A stretch of DNA of 64,000 nucleotides from Eonycteris spelaea (GCA_003508835.1 PUFA01000092.1:3286001-3350000), one strand, 5' to 3'; positions 48,155 to 60,600 are shown, numbered from the stretch's first letter. Numbers and translations are program-made. Notes: generated by a model not told the origin, from the letters alone.

Positions 48155-50335
48155 TTAAAAAGCTAAGATGCTAATGAAGGCTAGTTCCATGTGGTGGAAT
48201 TATTTTTCTCAGTAAAATATATTTTTCAAAATTTCGACAATGGATAAGTCCTCTTACTATTCTGAAATTCAAGTTCTTTACTATATAACTGAGAAAAATT
48301 CTCCCACAATATTTTTTTCACCACACAATGATACATAACTCCATATTTTCAATATGGAGATGATTAATACTTCTTGCTAACAGTATTATAACCTGTAGGA
48401 ATAGCAGTAAGAGGATGAAAGCTAGGGTTAGGAAGAAATATCACTGAATCAGAATGCCTGTAGGATGCATACTATATATATTGTACTTTATTTAACTTAC
48501 TTCAAGTAGCCTGAAATTATATTAATAACATATTTCCTAAGTGAAAAATGAATGAAGGCTTTGGGAACCAACCAGCAGGTCTAGACCCTTACAGATGTCT
48601 GATGATTTCTAAGCAGAGAAGATAGATGTCTCCCTCAGGACTCAGGCATTTAACACAACAGAAGAGAACCCTGATTCTCAATCAGTTTTCTATGGAAGTT
48701 CCTCATTCAGTTGAGATTTGAGCCCTTCAGAGTAAAAAGTGAAGCAAAAATGAGTGATTGCCCTTACTCAACATGGAAAATTATATTCACTTCTCCAGTG
48801 GTTTTGATTCAGGGTATGAACTCATAGCACCTATTTCTCATCATACCAGTCAATGCATTACAGCAGAAATCTGTGTAAAACAAAAACATTTTTCCAAGTC
48901 TGAATCCCTAATATTAATTGGTTCTACAGAAACCCCAATTACTATGCCAATATACAGGAAAATCCTTTAGTAATAGGTTAGGGTAGACAGTGAAGCTTTA
49001 AAAATGTTATTACATATTCTTTAAGTATGCACTATGTGTACTATCTTAAAAAAACATTGGTTACACATTTTCCAGTTATCCACATTTATATGCAGCCATT
49101 TGCAGCAGCACCTTCTATGGATATTAAATGCACATATATAAACCATTTTCAACATACACTTGATCTATTGTTTATATTCCATTTTAAAATACTTTGAGGT
49201 AATAAAATTATAAATAGAACACATCTGCAGATAGATTCTACTCTATCATGAGGAAACCATCCAAGGTGATTTGGTTCTTTTCCTCACTTGCACCCTTGGC
49301 TCCACAGCCTCTTAATCTCATCACTGTCATTTAAAGAAGAACATTTTGGTTGGCACCTAAGGAACAGTAATTCATCTTTCAAGTCTTCATACCTGTCCCT
49401 GTTCCCAGGTTTTTGTCATCACACTGTGGTTATTTGGGCAGGCATTGTTTGGGAAGCCATTTTTTCCTCAATTAAAAATGTGTCCTTTTTATCACTGAAG
49501 AAAGCAAACATTAGGAGCCTGCATCAGGGTCCCATTTGGACTATTACCTCTAGTAAGAAGCTCTAGTCTTTTCCTTCTGCATTGGTAAAGCAGCCTTTGT
49601 GTCAATTCAAAACTAACTGGCCTTGTCCTTGCATTTCACTAGTTGGCTAGGTTTCCTTCTCGATATTTTAATTCTTGCTTTTTATCACTGATTCACACTC
49701 CTAATAAATCTCAAAATATTTTGCTAATTCAAAAGAGAAGATAAATCCCAAAGATGAGAGAAATAACATAAAATACAGTTCTGTAACCCTGATGTTCATT
49801 CAGTACACCTTTACTTTTCCTTATGCACTCTTGATAACTCAAACCTCGGCCACAAAACAAATGCTGCACAATTTCACCATACTGTTTTCATCTTGCTTTA
49901 AAACTCTTGCTAAGTACTGGTACTTGAAGAAAATTCAAAACCTACTGTGATACGATGGTTAATGCTGTTTTCAGCAATCAATTTCTCTTTTTGTGGGGCA
50001 CATGCTTTCCAAGAGTTCTAAGGCAAGTGCAATGGTGAGTACAAAGCAAAACAGAATAACGGTCTCTCTTCACAGAGAAATCATTACTAACTAAAAGATG
50101 ATAGTCATGATGGACTGGAAGAACACTATTTGGGGAAAATGGAGAATGATTTCAAGTTCCAGCTCATGAGAGGGACTTTGGACAAGACAGTTAATCTCTA
50201 GAATACCTTTCCTACCATCTCTCAGATGCTGTATGGAATAACTACAGACTGTGTTTTAGCTGCCAAAATGGAAGGCACTACTGATAGAAGATTGCTGATT
50301 TCAGTAGTGGCTTGAAGGATAAAAAGTAATAGTAT
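48155..50335. other. Unassigned DNA
   Basis: About 2.2 kb with no recognised repeat. The 92-aa frame at 49288-49566 and the 70-aa frame at 48758-48970 show no domain. Confidence 0.45.
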
Positions 50336-50339
50336 AAGA

Positions 50340-50565
50340 TTTATTGCATATTTAATATATGATAGGAATTCTGCTAAATGCTTTACTTATTTCTTTATTT
50401 TGTCACCAGAGGCAACCTGTTGAAGTAGGCATTATACTTATCCTATTCTATAGATGAGAACAAAAGCTCAGAGGTGTGCAGTACAATTGCCCAAGATCAC
50501 GTTGCTACTAAATGTTTCAGCTGGGATTTAAACTCAATTCTCACTGACAACAGAACTTGTGCAGA
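50340..50565 (-). mobile_element. MIR SINE, antisense
   Basis: 'ggaattctgctaaatgcttt', 'cctattctatagatgagaac', 'aagctcagaggtgtgcagta' and 'cagctgggatttaaactcaa' give most of an antisense MIR in order. Confidence 0.85.
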
Positions 50566-50689
50566 AATGAGAAGTTGGTGTTCTTCCTGGCTCTGTAATC
50601 TAGGCTCGTTGCCTATGCTCCCTCTCTCCAATCTCCCTTCAACTTCTTTCCTTTAGCATCTTCTCCTTTCCTGTACACATTTTTCCTGT

Positions 50690-52365
50690 AATGTAAACAG
50701 GTATTAAGGAATACTTAAGATGTAAAAAATGGCATAAAGATTAATAAACATCTACATATTCATCATACCACTTAGATAACAAAGCATTACCAATATACTT
50801 GGCGTCTCCTGAATACCCCTCCTAATGGTATTCTTTTCCCTTCTATGACTATGTTTATTCAATTTGTTGTTTGTAGTTTGCACTACATTTCTTTATGTAT
50901 TTATTTACTATGGATATATTTTAAATAATAGGTAGTACTGTTTTACTTATCATCTTTAAACTTTCTATAAATTGAATCACAACTTGCAGATTTATTTTCA
51001 TTCATATTATGTTGGAAAGATTTATCAGTTGTTGACATAGTTTAGCTCATTCATTCATTCATTCTTTCATGCTTTATAATATTCAATTATGTGAATATCT
51101 CAAAAGTTCTTTATTCTCCAGTTAATTGCATATTAACATTAAGATTGTTTCTAATTTGTTGCTATTACAAAAAATATGCTAACATAAGCACGCTTACACA
51201 TACCTGTAGAAACTGCTAAATTATAGGTACACACATTCTCAGATAGCCAGACTATCCTCCAAGGCAACTGAACTAAATTATACTACCCTAGAGTGTATAA
51301 GAATTCTAATTGGTTCTCTATTTTTGTGGAGCACATACTATCATTCCACTTAATAGTTTATCAATTATTAATGTGATGGGCATGAAATGGCATTTCAATG
51401 TGGCTATAATTTATAGTTTCCTAATTATTAGTGATATTAAAGTCTTTTTTCTATATTTTTGCCCATTTTTGTTTCTTATTCTATGAATTGCTCATTTTTC
51501 TATTGAATTGTTGGTGTTCCCTTATTGCCTTGTAGAATTAAAGATATTTTCAAGATTCTAATTTTGACATAATTTTGATTTTAATTATTTTAAAATATAG
51601 ACCTATTTGTGGAAAACTGATATCTTTGCTACAGTATTTCTACCCATGAATATGGTTAACTTATTTGCATCTTCTTTTTATAATAGGAGTTTGCATTTTT
51701 TCCAAAGATCAAACTTTTGATCAATGTATTCTATGTATCTTTTATCATTAATATTTTAAATACTTTTTTTAAAAACTATATATCCTAAAAGTTTATTGCT
51801 GGATTACATAAATGTAATTGGTATGTGTGTGAGCGTGTGTGCCTGTGTGTGTTGATCTTATATATAAGATTTTTTTTTGCATTTTTATCAAGTCCAAAAA
51901 AGGGTCTGGGGATGCTCTGGGGTTATTATGCAATATGTATATTGTCTTTGAATTAGGAAGGTTTGTTACTCCTTTTCTACTCTTGATTTTTTTTTCTTGT
52001 ATGTGCTGGCTAGGACAATATAATGGTAAGGGAAGAAAGATGAATAATATCTTTTACTTTCTTCACATATTAAAGAAAGTATTATATAATCATTATTCTT
52101 TATATGTTATATAAATTACTGAAATTTCATGTTAGATCATTCTTGTACTACTGAACTAAATCATTTTACAATAATCTGTATTCTATTACTATTTTTTTAG
52201 GTTCTACAGGGCTGAGATTACTTACATTTTATAAGATATTTATATTTTATTTCCTTAAATAAAATTTAGCTATAATTTTTTAATTTTTATAATAGTTCAT
52301 TTATGATTTGGAGAGGTTATACAAGAATCATAAAATGAGTTGTGAAGTGTTTTTGCTTTACATGA
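50690..52365 (-). mobile_element. Old L1, antisense
   Basis: A degenerate antisense L1. Reading left to right it starts with 3'UTR-like sequence and then reversed ORF2: 'ccagttaattgcatattaac', 'gtttctaatttgttgctatt', 'ctatttttgtggagcacata', 'ttcaatgtggctataattta' (the reversed 'ctcattgtggttttgatttg' block) and finally 'aagaatcataaaatgagttg' at 52325. A TG repeat at 51822-51853 and AT-rich insertions dilute it. The frames on the plus strand are shadows. Confidence 0.65.
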
Positions 52366-52859
52366 ATCATTTAAGAAAACTGATCATGAATGTTCCATAA
52401 AGCAAAATTTCAATGCATTTTAAGAAATGAATTTAAAACATGCAAAAATTCTCAAAAATAAATCAGCAAACTGAATTGAACAATACATTTAAAAAAATGT
52501 GCATTATAATAAAGTAGAATTATTACCAGTGTTGCCCAATGGTTCAAAATTCCACATATCAATCAATATGATTCACTAAATTAACAAAAACAGGGTAAAA
52601 GTCATATGGTCATCTCAATAGATGCAGAAATGGATTTGACAAATTCAATACTCATTTATGAGAAATCTCTCAACAAAGTGGTTATAGAAGAAACATATCT
52701 CAATATAATAAAGGCCAAATAAATAAAGCACACAGTTAACATTATACTCTATGATGAAAAGCAAAAGACTTTTCTTCTAAGCTCAGGAACAAGACAAGAA
52801 TGCTCAGTCTCCCCACTTTCATTCAACATAGTATTGGAAGCCCTACAAAGAGTAATTAG

Positions 52860-52971
52860 TGAAAGAAAGAAAGAAAGGAAAGGAAGGAAGGAAGGAAGGA
52901 AGGATAGGAAGGAAGGAAGGAAGGAAGGAAGGAAGAAGAAAGAAAGAGAAAGAAAGAAAGAAAGAAAGAAA

Positions 52972-53020
<49 letters not shown>

Positions 53021-53046
53021 AAAGAAAGAAGAAAGAAAAGAAAAGG
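52860..53046. repeat. (GAAA)n/(GGAA)n microsatellite
   Basis: About 187 bp of GAAA, GGAA and AAGA units forming a pure purine strand. It grew from the natural 'gaaagaaat' of L1 ORF2. Overlapping K/E/R-rich and S/F/L-rich frames of 64-78 codons on both strands are artefacts. Confidence 0.97.
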
Positions 53047-54080
53047 TATCTGAGTGGAAAGAAGTAAAACTGTCACTATATTCAGATATCATAATATGTA
53101 TAGAAAATTCTATGCTTCACCCAAAAACTTTTAGATCTAAAAAATGAGTTCAGTGAAGTTGTAAGACACAAAATCATTATACAAAAACCTATTGAGTTTC
53201 TATACACTAATAACAATCAGAAAATATAAATTTTGGCATCAAATAAAGAAACACCTAGAAATAAATTTAACTAAGGAGGTGAAAGACCTGTACACTGAAA
53301 ACTATAAGGTATTAATGAAAGAAACTAAAGAAGATACAAGTTAATGCAAAGATATTTCATGTTCATGAATTGGAAAATTAATATTGTTAAAATGTCCGTA
53401 TTACTCAAAGCAATCTACAAAGTTAATGCAATCCCTATTAAAACCCAATGGCATTTTTCACAGAAATATAACAAACAACCCTAAAATTTGTATGGTACCA
53501 CAAAAGACCCCAGATAGCTAAAGCAAATTTGAGAAAAACAAAAGGAGGCATCACATTCCTTGATTTCAAACTATATTACAAAACTACAGTAATCAGAACA
53601 GTATGGTATTGGCATATAAACAGACACATACATCAATGAAACAAATTGGAGAGCCCAGAAATAAACCCATGCATTACACATATGTCATTAATTTATGACA
53701 AAGGAGCCAAGAATATACAATGGGGAAAGGATAGTCTCTTCAATAAATAGTGTTGGGAAAACTGGGTAGCCACGAAAAATGAAGCTGGACCAATATCTTT
53801 TACCACACACAAAAAAAATTAACTCAAAATGGATTAAAGACTTGAATCTAAGACCTGAAATCATAAAAATTCTAAAAGAAAACATAGGTAGTAAGCCCCT
53901 GACATTGGTCTTGGAGATGATTTTTTGGTTTTGACTCCAAAAGCGAAGGCAACAGAAGCAAAGATAAACAAATGAGACTACATCAAACTTAAAACCTTCT
54001 GCACAGCAAAGGAAACCAAAAACAAAATGAAAAGGCAACCTACTGAATGGGAGAGAATATTTCCAAATCATATATGTGAT

Positions 54081-54140
54081 ATGCAAATCAAATACCATAT
54101 ATGCAAATCAAATATCATATATGCAAATCAAATATCATAT
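54081..54140 (+). repeat. Three 20-bp units with octamer motifs
   Basis: Three tandem units, each starting ATGCAAATCAAATA at 54081, 54101 and 54121, with a period of exactly 20 bp. Each contains ATGCAAAT, the octamer recognised by POU-domain (Oct) factors. The array lies inside decayed L1 ORF2 sequence, which normally has no such repeat. Binding is not shown. Confidence 0.85.
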
Positions 54141-54678
54141 CCAAAATGTAGAAAATTTGCAAATCATGTCAAATATATCCAAAATATATAAAGTACTTAT
54201 GCAACTCAATAGCAAAAACAAGCAATCCAACTGAAAAATGGAAAGAGGATGTGAAAAGGCATTTTTCCACAGAAGATATACAGATGGCTAACAGGTACAT
54301 GAAAAGATGCTCATCTCTAATAACCAGAGAAATGCAGCTCAAAAACACAATGAGATATAATCTCACACCTATTAGAATGACTATTATCAAAAAGACAAGA
54401 AATAACAAGTGTAAAAATGTGGAGAAAAGGAAAACTTTTGCACTGTTGATGGAATGTCATGTGTCTCAGTAACTATGGAAAACAATATGGTTGTTTCTTA
54501 AAAAATTAAAATTAAAATTAGAACTATAATATGTCATAGACATTTCATGTTTGGGTATTTAAAAAATATATTTAAACACTATCTCAAAAAGCCATATACA
54601 CCCCCATTGTTCATTGCAGAATTATTTACAATAGCTAAGATGTGGAAACAACCTAAGTATTCATCAATGGATGAATGA

Positions 54679-54715
54679 GATCTATAGATAGATATAGATA
54701 TATAGATATAAACGT
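54679..54715. repeat. TAGATA/GATATA-rich short repeat
   Basis: Imperfect alternating TAGATA/GATATA units within the L1 ORF2/3'UTR boundary. Confidence 0.8.
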
Positions 54716-54825
54716 ATGATACGCATACACACATACACAGTAGGATATTATTCAGCCATAAAAGAGAATGAAATCTTGCTATCTGTGACAACATAAATGG
54801 ACCTTGACAGCATTATGCTAAGTTA

Positions 54826-54841
54826 AATAAGTCAGACAGAG
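54826..54841. repeat. L1 target-site duplication, left
   Basis: AATAAGTCAGACAGAG. It matches 61828-61843 (AATAAGTCAGACAGGG) at 15 of 16 positions. The sequence belongs to the older L1's 3'UTR, so it marks the insertion point of the younger L1. Confidence 0.9.
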
Positions 54842-54855
54842 ACACAGAGGGGGAT

Positions 54856-54864
54856 CAAGATGGC
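54856..54864 (+). promoter_or_regulatory. YY1-like site at L1 start
   Basis: CAAGATGGC, seven bases after the GGGGG start. It matches the position and core of the YY1 element known from human L1 5'UTRs. Confidence 0.55.
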
Positions 54865-55519
54865 AGGCTAGGTAAAAGCAGGATCTGCCCCCTCCAGACC
54901 CGCATTAAAATTACAACCAAATACAACAATCGACTTTGGAGAACCACCCGAAGTCTAGTTAATCATGATACATACATCTGAGGATATTAAAAAAAAAACA
55001 CATCAGGATTGGTATGATGGGCAGAGACACAAAGCAGGCTGGTCCTGCACCTGCATGTGGCAGCTGAGCACCAAGAGGGAGAGTGTGGTTGCAGAGGCCC
55101 TGCTAAAGAAACATGAGGCCTTAGCCCCACACAGGGCTCCCCAGCCCAGGTTCCAGTCCAAGGAAGAAGACTTCTCACAAAATCTGACTGTAAAAATCAG
55201 TGCGGATTTGGCTGTAAGGGAGAGATGAGAGGAACCTAAAAACACAGATGTACCCTTAAAAGGTCCATGTGCAGACTCACTCACTGACAGACACTCACTC
55301 ACCCTGGACTCCGGCACAGGGTCAGCAGCTTGGGAGGTGGAAGAGACATATAGGAAAAGACTGAGTGGCATGGTACCAGGGCAAGGGCTGATGGGACAGC
55401 TGCCATCCTTCCATTGTTGAAACCCCTCCAGGGCAGTCTACAGATAGGTGCCATCTTGCCTAGGTTGAACGCCCCTCCCTCCACTCTGCATGGCCGATTC
55501 TGAAGCTGCATTAACTGAG

Positions 55520-56140
55520 TGAGATCTGTGGCTCCACCCAGCATCTTCCTGAGACCCTGCCCCACCCAACCCACAAATCACCAGAGGTAGTTGCCCAGTT
55601 GCCACCCACTGTGCCTTCCCTGGAGCGTGCATTCCTCACAGGCATTGGCTCTGGGCTCCTGCGGCCCACACTGCAGCTTGCACATTTCAGGAGACTTTTG
55701 GTGGCAGGCCACTGGTGTCAGCACAAGCTGCAGTGTGTTTTTTGGTGGCCCATAGGGGTCTGTAGTCCTGCAGATGAACAGCTGGCTTTGCTGTGATCTA
55801 TGATTTGTCAGCAATGTGGATTCTGCATTGGTCTGACGAGATCAGCTCACTCCACCCCATGTCTCCCTAGACCCTGCCCCACCCAACCCACAAATTATCT
55901 GCAGCAAGCCCATTCCCAGGCATCCAGCCCCACCCTGTCCTTTCCCTGTGCCAGAAATTCAACAGCAAACAACAGTCTTCAACTCCTGTAGCCTGTGCAT
56001 CCCAGGAGAGACTGCAGATGCCAGGCCACAAGACACACCCCAAGTTACAGTATTTCTTGAACAGATCTCAGGTGTCTGCAGGCCCAAGGTGGGCAGTGGC
56101 TTGAGGTACATTGATTCTTCTGCTAAGGTGCCCCAGGCTT
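55520..56140 (+). repeat. Two tandem 5'UTR units, 317-bp period
   Basis: Unit 1 (about 55520-55837) and unit 2 (about 55838-56140) share an identical 27-bp block at 55552 and 55869 (accctgccccacccaaccca core). They also share weaker matches such as 'ttgcacatttcaggagact' against 'tgtgcatcccaggagagac' and 'ggcaggccact' against 'tgccaggccaca'. This resembles promoter monomers of some L1 families. Confidence 0.65.
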
Positions 56141-56791
56141 GGTACTGGGGTGACTGGGCCTCAGCTTGCAACACAGTCTTTCCCACTTGTCTCCAGTGCC
56201 AGCATAGGCAGCAACCATCAACAAATTGCTCTGTAGCTCCTACCAGGTAGCCCCAAATAATCAAAGGCAGCAGCTTGACCTTACCTACATGGAGGCTCTT
56301 CCAAGGGGCCAAAGAACCAACACATATGGAGGCTAGCATCAGACCATAATGGAGCACCACCTGACTAGACCCATAAGCAGCATACCCAAAAGGTGGTCTC
56401 AACAGGTACACAAGCCTGCTAAGGCAAATTCTACTCCAAGGGGTCAGCCCCACACAACAACTCATACTCTGTGGACATAGCCAATCCCCAGAGCCAGTCA
56501 CCCTAAGAACAATCCCATCCACTGACACACTAACAGTAATCAAGTTTTAGCTACATCAAGAGAACATGCACAACACAAAAATAATATGCCCAGAGCCCCT
56601 GGTGCAGGTGATCAGGGAGACTACGCCACTGGGCCACACAACACACCTACTACATAAAGCCACCTGGCCAAGGTTGGGAAAAGTAACAAATCTTCCTAAT
56701 ACATAGAAACAAACACAGAGAGGTACTATAATTAGAAAACAAAGAAACATACTGCAAATAAAACAGGAGAAAAGAAAAGAAACTAAACAAA

Positions 56792-57625
56792 ATGGAGGTA
56801 AGCAACCTACCAGGAACCAAGTTCAAAACACTGGTTACAAGGATGCTCAATGAGCTTAGGGGGAGAATAGAAGATCTCAATGAGCCCTTCAACAAGGAAA
56901 CAGTAAACATAGAAAAGGACATAGAGTCATAAAAAAGAACAAGTCAGAAATGAAGAATAAAATAACTGAAATGAAGAATACACTAGAAGAAATCAACAGT
57001 AGATTAGATGAAGCAGAGAGTAGAATCTGTGAGGTGGAAGACAAGGTAGCAGAAAACACCCAATTGGAACAGCAAAAAGAAAAAATAAAGGATCAAAAAA
57101 AAAAAATAAAGGAAGTTTAAGAGACCTCTGGGACAACATGAAGCATACCAATATCCATTGGTACCAACATCATAGGGGTACCAGGGAAAAAGAGAGTGAG
57201 CGAGAGGTTGAGAACCTATTTGAAGAAATAATAACAGAAAAACCCTAACCTACCAAAGGAAATAGATATACAAAGTCCAGGAAGCACAAAGAGTTCCAAA
57301 TAAGAGGAACCCAAACAGATCTACATCAAAACACATCATAATTAAAATACCAAGATTAAAGTCAAAGAAAGGCTCTTGAAAGCTGCAATAAAAAAACTGC
57401 TAGTTGCTTATAAGGGTACTCTCATAAGAATTCTAACTGATTTTTCAACAGAAACTTTGCAGGTCAGAAGAGATTGGAATGAAATATTCAAGGTGATAAA
57501 AAACGAAAACCTATAGCCAAGACTACTCTACCCAGCAAGGCTATCAATTAAAATTGAAGGTAAGATAAAGAGCTTCCCAGACAGAATATCATCACCAACA
57601 AGCCAGTATTATAAGAAACATTAAG
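56792..57625 (+). pseudogene. L1 ORF1 pseudogene
   Basis: Remains of the L1 nucleic-acid-binding chaperone. The ATG at 56792 opens a frame of about 46 codons (MEVSNLPGTKFK...) before a stop at about 56930. The next segment (56940-57110) encodes a K/E-rich coiled-coil-like region ('EEINSRLDEAES') ending in an A-run and stop. 57120-57240 would carry part of the RRM region. 57290-57600 matches the C-terminal domain region ('ctttgcaggtcagaagagat', 'ctctacccagcaaggctatc'). At least three stops and several frame changes separate the parts. Confidence 0.75.
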
Positions 57626-57685
57626 GGGACATCTGTTAAAAAAAAAAAAATGGAGGAAAAAAATGCTGTAAATATAAATAATAAA

Positions 57686-60600
57686 ATGGCAATAACCAAG
57701 TACCTATTAGTAATCACTTTAAATGTAAATAGATTAAATGCTCCAATCAAAAGACATAAGGTAGCTGAATGTATAAGAAAACAAGACCTATACGTATGCT
57801 GTCTGTAAGACATCCACTTCAAATCCAATGACACACACATACTGAAAGTAAAGGGATGGAAAAAGATATTTCACACAAATGGAATTTTTTTTAAAAGCTG
57901 GTGTAGCAATACTTATATCACACAAAATGGACTTTAAAACAAAGACTATAATAAGAGACAAAGAAGGGCATTACATAATGATAAAAGGATCAATGCAACA
58001 AGACATAACCCTAGTAGACATATATGCACTCAACATAGGAGCACCTACGTATATAAAGCAATTATTTACTGACATAAAGGGAGAGAGTGACAGTAATATA
58101 CTCATAGTAGGAGACTTTAATACTCCATTGATACTAATAGACAGACCTTTCATACAGAAAATCAACAAGGAAACATTAGCCTTAAATGACACACTAGATG
58201 AGATAGATTTAATTGATATTTTCAGAGCATTTCACCCCAAAGCAGCAGAATATACATTCTTCTCAAGTGCACATAGAACATTTTCCAGGATAGACCACGT
58301 TAGGCCACAAAACAAATCTCAACAAATTGAAGAAGACTGAAATTATATCATGTGTCTTCTCTGACTGTAATGGTATGAAACTAGAAACCAACTTCAAAAA
58401 AAAAAAAAAAAACCCTTGGAAAATACACAAACACATGGAGGCTAAATAATATGCTAATAAACAATGAATGGGTTAACAATGAGATGAAGGAAAAAAATCA
58501 AAAGATACCTAGAGACAAATGAAAATGAAAACACAATGACCCAAAATCTGTAAGACACAGTGAAAGCAGTCCTAAGAGGGAAATTCATAGCAACAGTCCT
58601 ACCTCAAGAAACTAGAAAATCTCAAAAAACAATCTAACTTTACACTTAAAAGAACTAAAAAAAAGAAGAGCAAGCAAAACCCAAAGTGAATAGAAGGAAG
58701 AAAATAATAAAGATCAGAGTAGAAATAAATGAAAGAGAGTCTAGAAAAATAATATAAAGGATTAATGAAAACCAAGAGCTTGTTCTTTGAAAGGATTAAC
58801 AAAATTAACAAACATTTAACCAGATTTATCAATGAAATAAAAGAGAGGACCATATAAATAAAACCAGAAGTGAAAGATGAGAAGATATCATGGACTCCAC
58901 AGAAATACAATGGATTATAAGAAAATAGTAGGAGGAATTGTATGCCAACAAATTGGACAATCTGGAAGAAGAAATGGACACATTCCTAAAAACATACAAT
59001 CTCCCAAAATTCAGTCAAGAAGAAATAGAAAATCTGAACCAACTGATTACCGCCAACAAAATCCAATCAATCAGTAATCAAAAAACTTCCACAAAACAAA
59101 AGTCCTGGACCTATGGATGGCTTCATAGGTGACTTTTACCAAACATTCAAAGAAGAATTAACACCTATTCTTCTCTAACTATTCCAAAAAATTCAAGCTA
59201 AGGGAGTGTCCCTAACTCTTTTTTAGAGGCCACCATTACCCTGATTCCAAATCCAGAAAAGATATTACCAAAAAAGGAAACTATAGGCCAATATATCTGA
59301 TGCAAAAATCCTAAACAAAATATTAGCAAAGCAAATTCAGCAATACATTAAAAATATTATATGCCATGATCAAGTTGGATTTATTCCTGGTATGCAAGTT
59401 TGGTTTAATAGCCACAAATCAATTAATACGATATACCACATAACCAATTGAAAGATAAAAATCACATGATCATATCAATAGATGAAGAAAAGGCATTTGA
59501 CAAAATTCAGAATCTGTTTATGAGAAAAAACTCTCAGCAAAATGGGAACAGAGGGAACATACTTCAACATAATAAAGTCCATAATGACAAAACCACAGCT
59601 AACATCATACTCAATGGTGAAAAGCTAAAAGTATTTTCCTTAAGATCAGGAAGGAGACAAGGACATCCACTTTCACCACTTCTATTCAATGTAATATCGG
59701 AAGTCCAGCTATAGCAATCAGACAAGAGAAATAAAAGGTATCCAACTGGAAAGAAAGAAGTAAACTATCATTATTTGCAGGTGACATGACACTACATATA
59801 GAGAACCCTAAACATTCCACCAAAAAACTATTAGAACTGATAAATGAATTCATTAGGTAGCAGGACATGAAATTAATATTCAGAGATCAGATGCACTTTT
59901 ATACACTAATGATGAACTTTCAGAATGAGAAATTAGGAAAACAATCCCATTTAAAATTGTTTCAAAAACAATAAAATACCTAGGAATCAAATTAACCAAG
60001 GATGTAAAAGACCTGTTCTTGGAAATTTATAAGTCATTGAAAAAAGAAATTAAAGAACATACAATAAATGGAAACACATACCGTGTTCATGGGTAGGAAG
60101 AATTAACATCATCAAAATGGCCATACTACCCAAAGCAATCTATAGATTCAATGCAATTGCTATCAAAATACCAATGACATTTTTCAGAGAAGTAAAACAA
60201 ATAATCCAAAAATTTATATGGAACTATAAAAGATCCCAAATAGCCATGACAATCTTGAGAAGAAAGAATAAAGGTGGAGGTATCACACTACCTGATATTA
60301 AACTATACTACAAGGCTATAGTAATCAAAGCAGTATGGTACTGGCACGAAAACAGATACAATGGAACAGAATATAGAGCCCAGAAATAAATCCATATCTA
60401 TACAGTTATTTAACTGATGACAAAGGAAGTAAGAATATACAATGGGGTAAAGATAGTTCCTTCAACAAACGTTTTGGGAAAAATGGACAGATACATGAAA
60501 AACAATGAAACTGAACCACCTTCTTACACCATGTATCAGAATAATGTCAAAATGAATTAGACTTAAATGTAAGACCTGAAACCATAAAACCTCTAGAAAA

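Larger units (their letters stand above)
52535..54842 (+). mobile_element. Older L1 (host of the nested L1), left part
   Basis: A sense L1 truncated at its 5' side, starting in the RT domain just before motif A. 'gtcatatggtcatctcaata' and 'gatgcagaaatggatttgac' encode the block around SIDAE. A long GAAA microsatellite splits the next segment (52860-53046). The active-site segment at about 53078 reads LYSDII where L1 has LFADDM. The sequence continues through the ORF2 C-terminus (54250-54480) and stops inside the 3'UTR at 54842, where a younger L1 has inserted. The 3'UTR resumes at 61828. Confidence 0.85.
54849..56791 (+). promoter_or_regulatory. L1 5'UTR/internal promoter region
   Basis: A GC-richer region of about 1.9 kb preceding ORF1. 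It starts GGGGGATCAAGATGGC. CAAGATGGC at 54856-54864 is the core of a YY1 site, which in primate L1s sits at the same place and sets the transcription start. Two diverged repeat units begin near 55520 and 55838: a 27-bp block is identical at 55552-55578 and 55869-55895, 317 bp apart, and weaker similarity continues downstream. The antisense strand carries a 194-codon open frame (55959-56543). Promoter activity today is inferred, not shown. Confidence 0.7.

Noticed and set aside
52834..53092. Overlapping 64-78-codon frames rich in K/E/R or S/F/L
   Set aside because: Translations of the GAAA/GGAA microsatellite in several frames, not proteins.
54081..54140. Short regular repeats that could suggest a CRISPR-like array
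   Set aside because: Direct tandem 20-bp units without spacers, in mammalian L1 sequence.
53688..54408. Minus-strand frames of 136 and 79 codons with many F, L and I
   Set aside because: Antisense of the older L1 ORF2; hydrophobicity reflects base composition.
55003..55632. Minus-strand frames of 122, 91 and 64 codons
   Set aside because: They lie in the L1 5'UTR and overlap one another in different frames; only the longer 55959-56543 frame was kept as a question.
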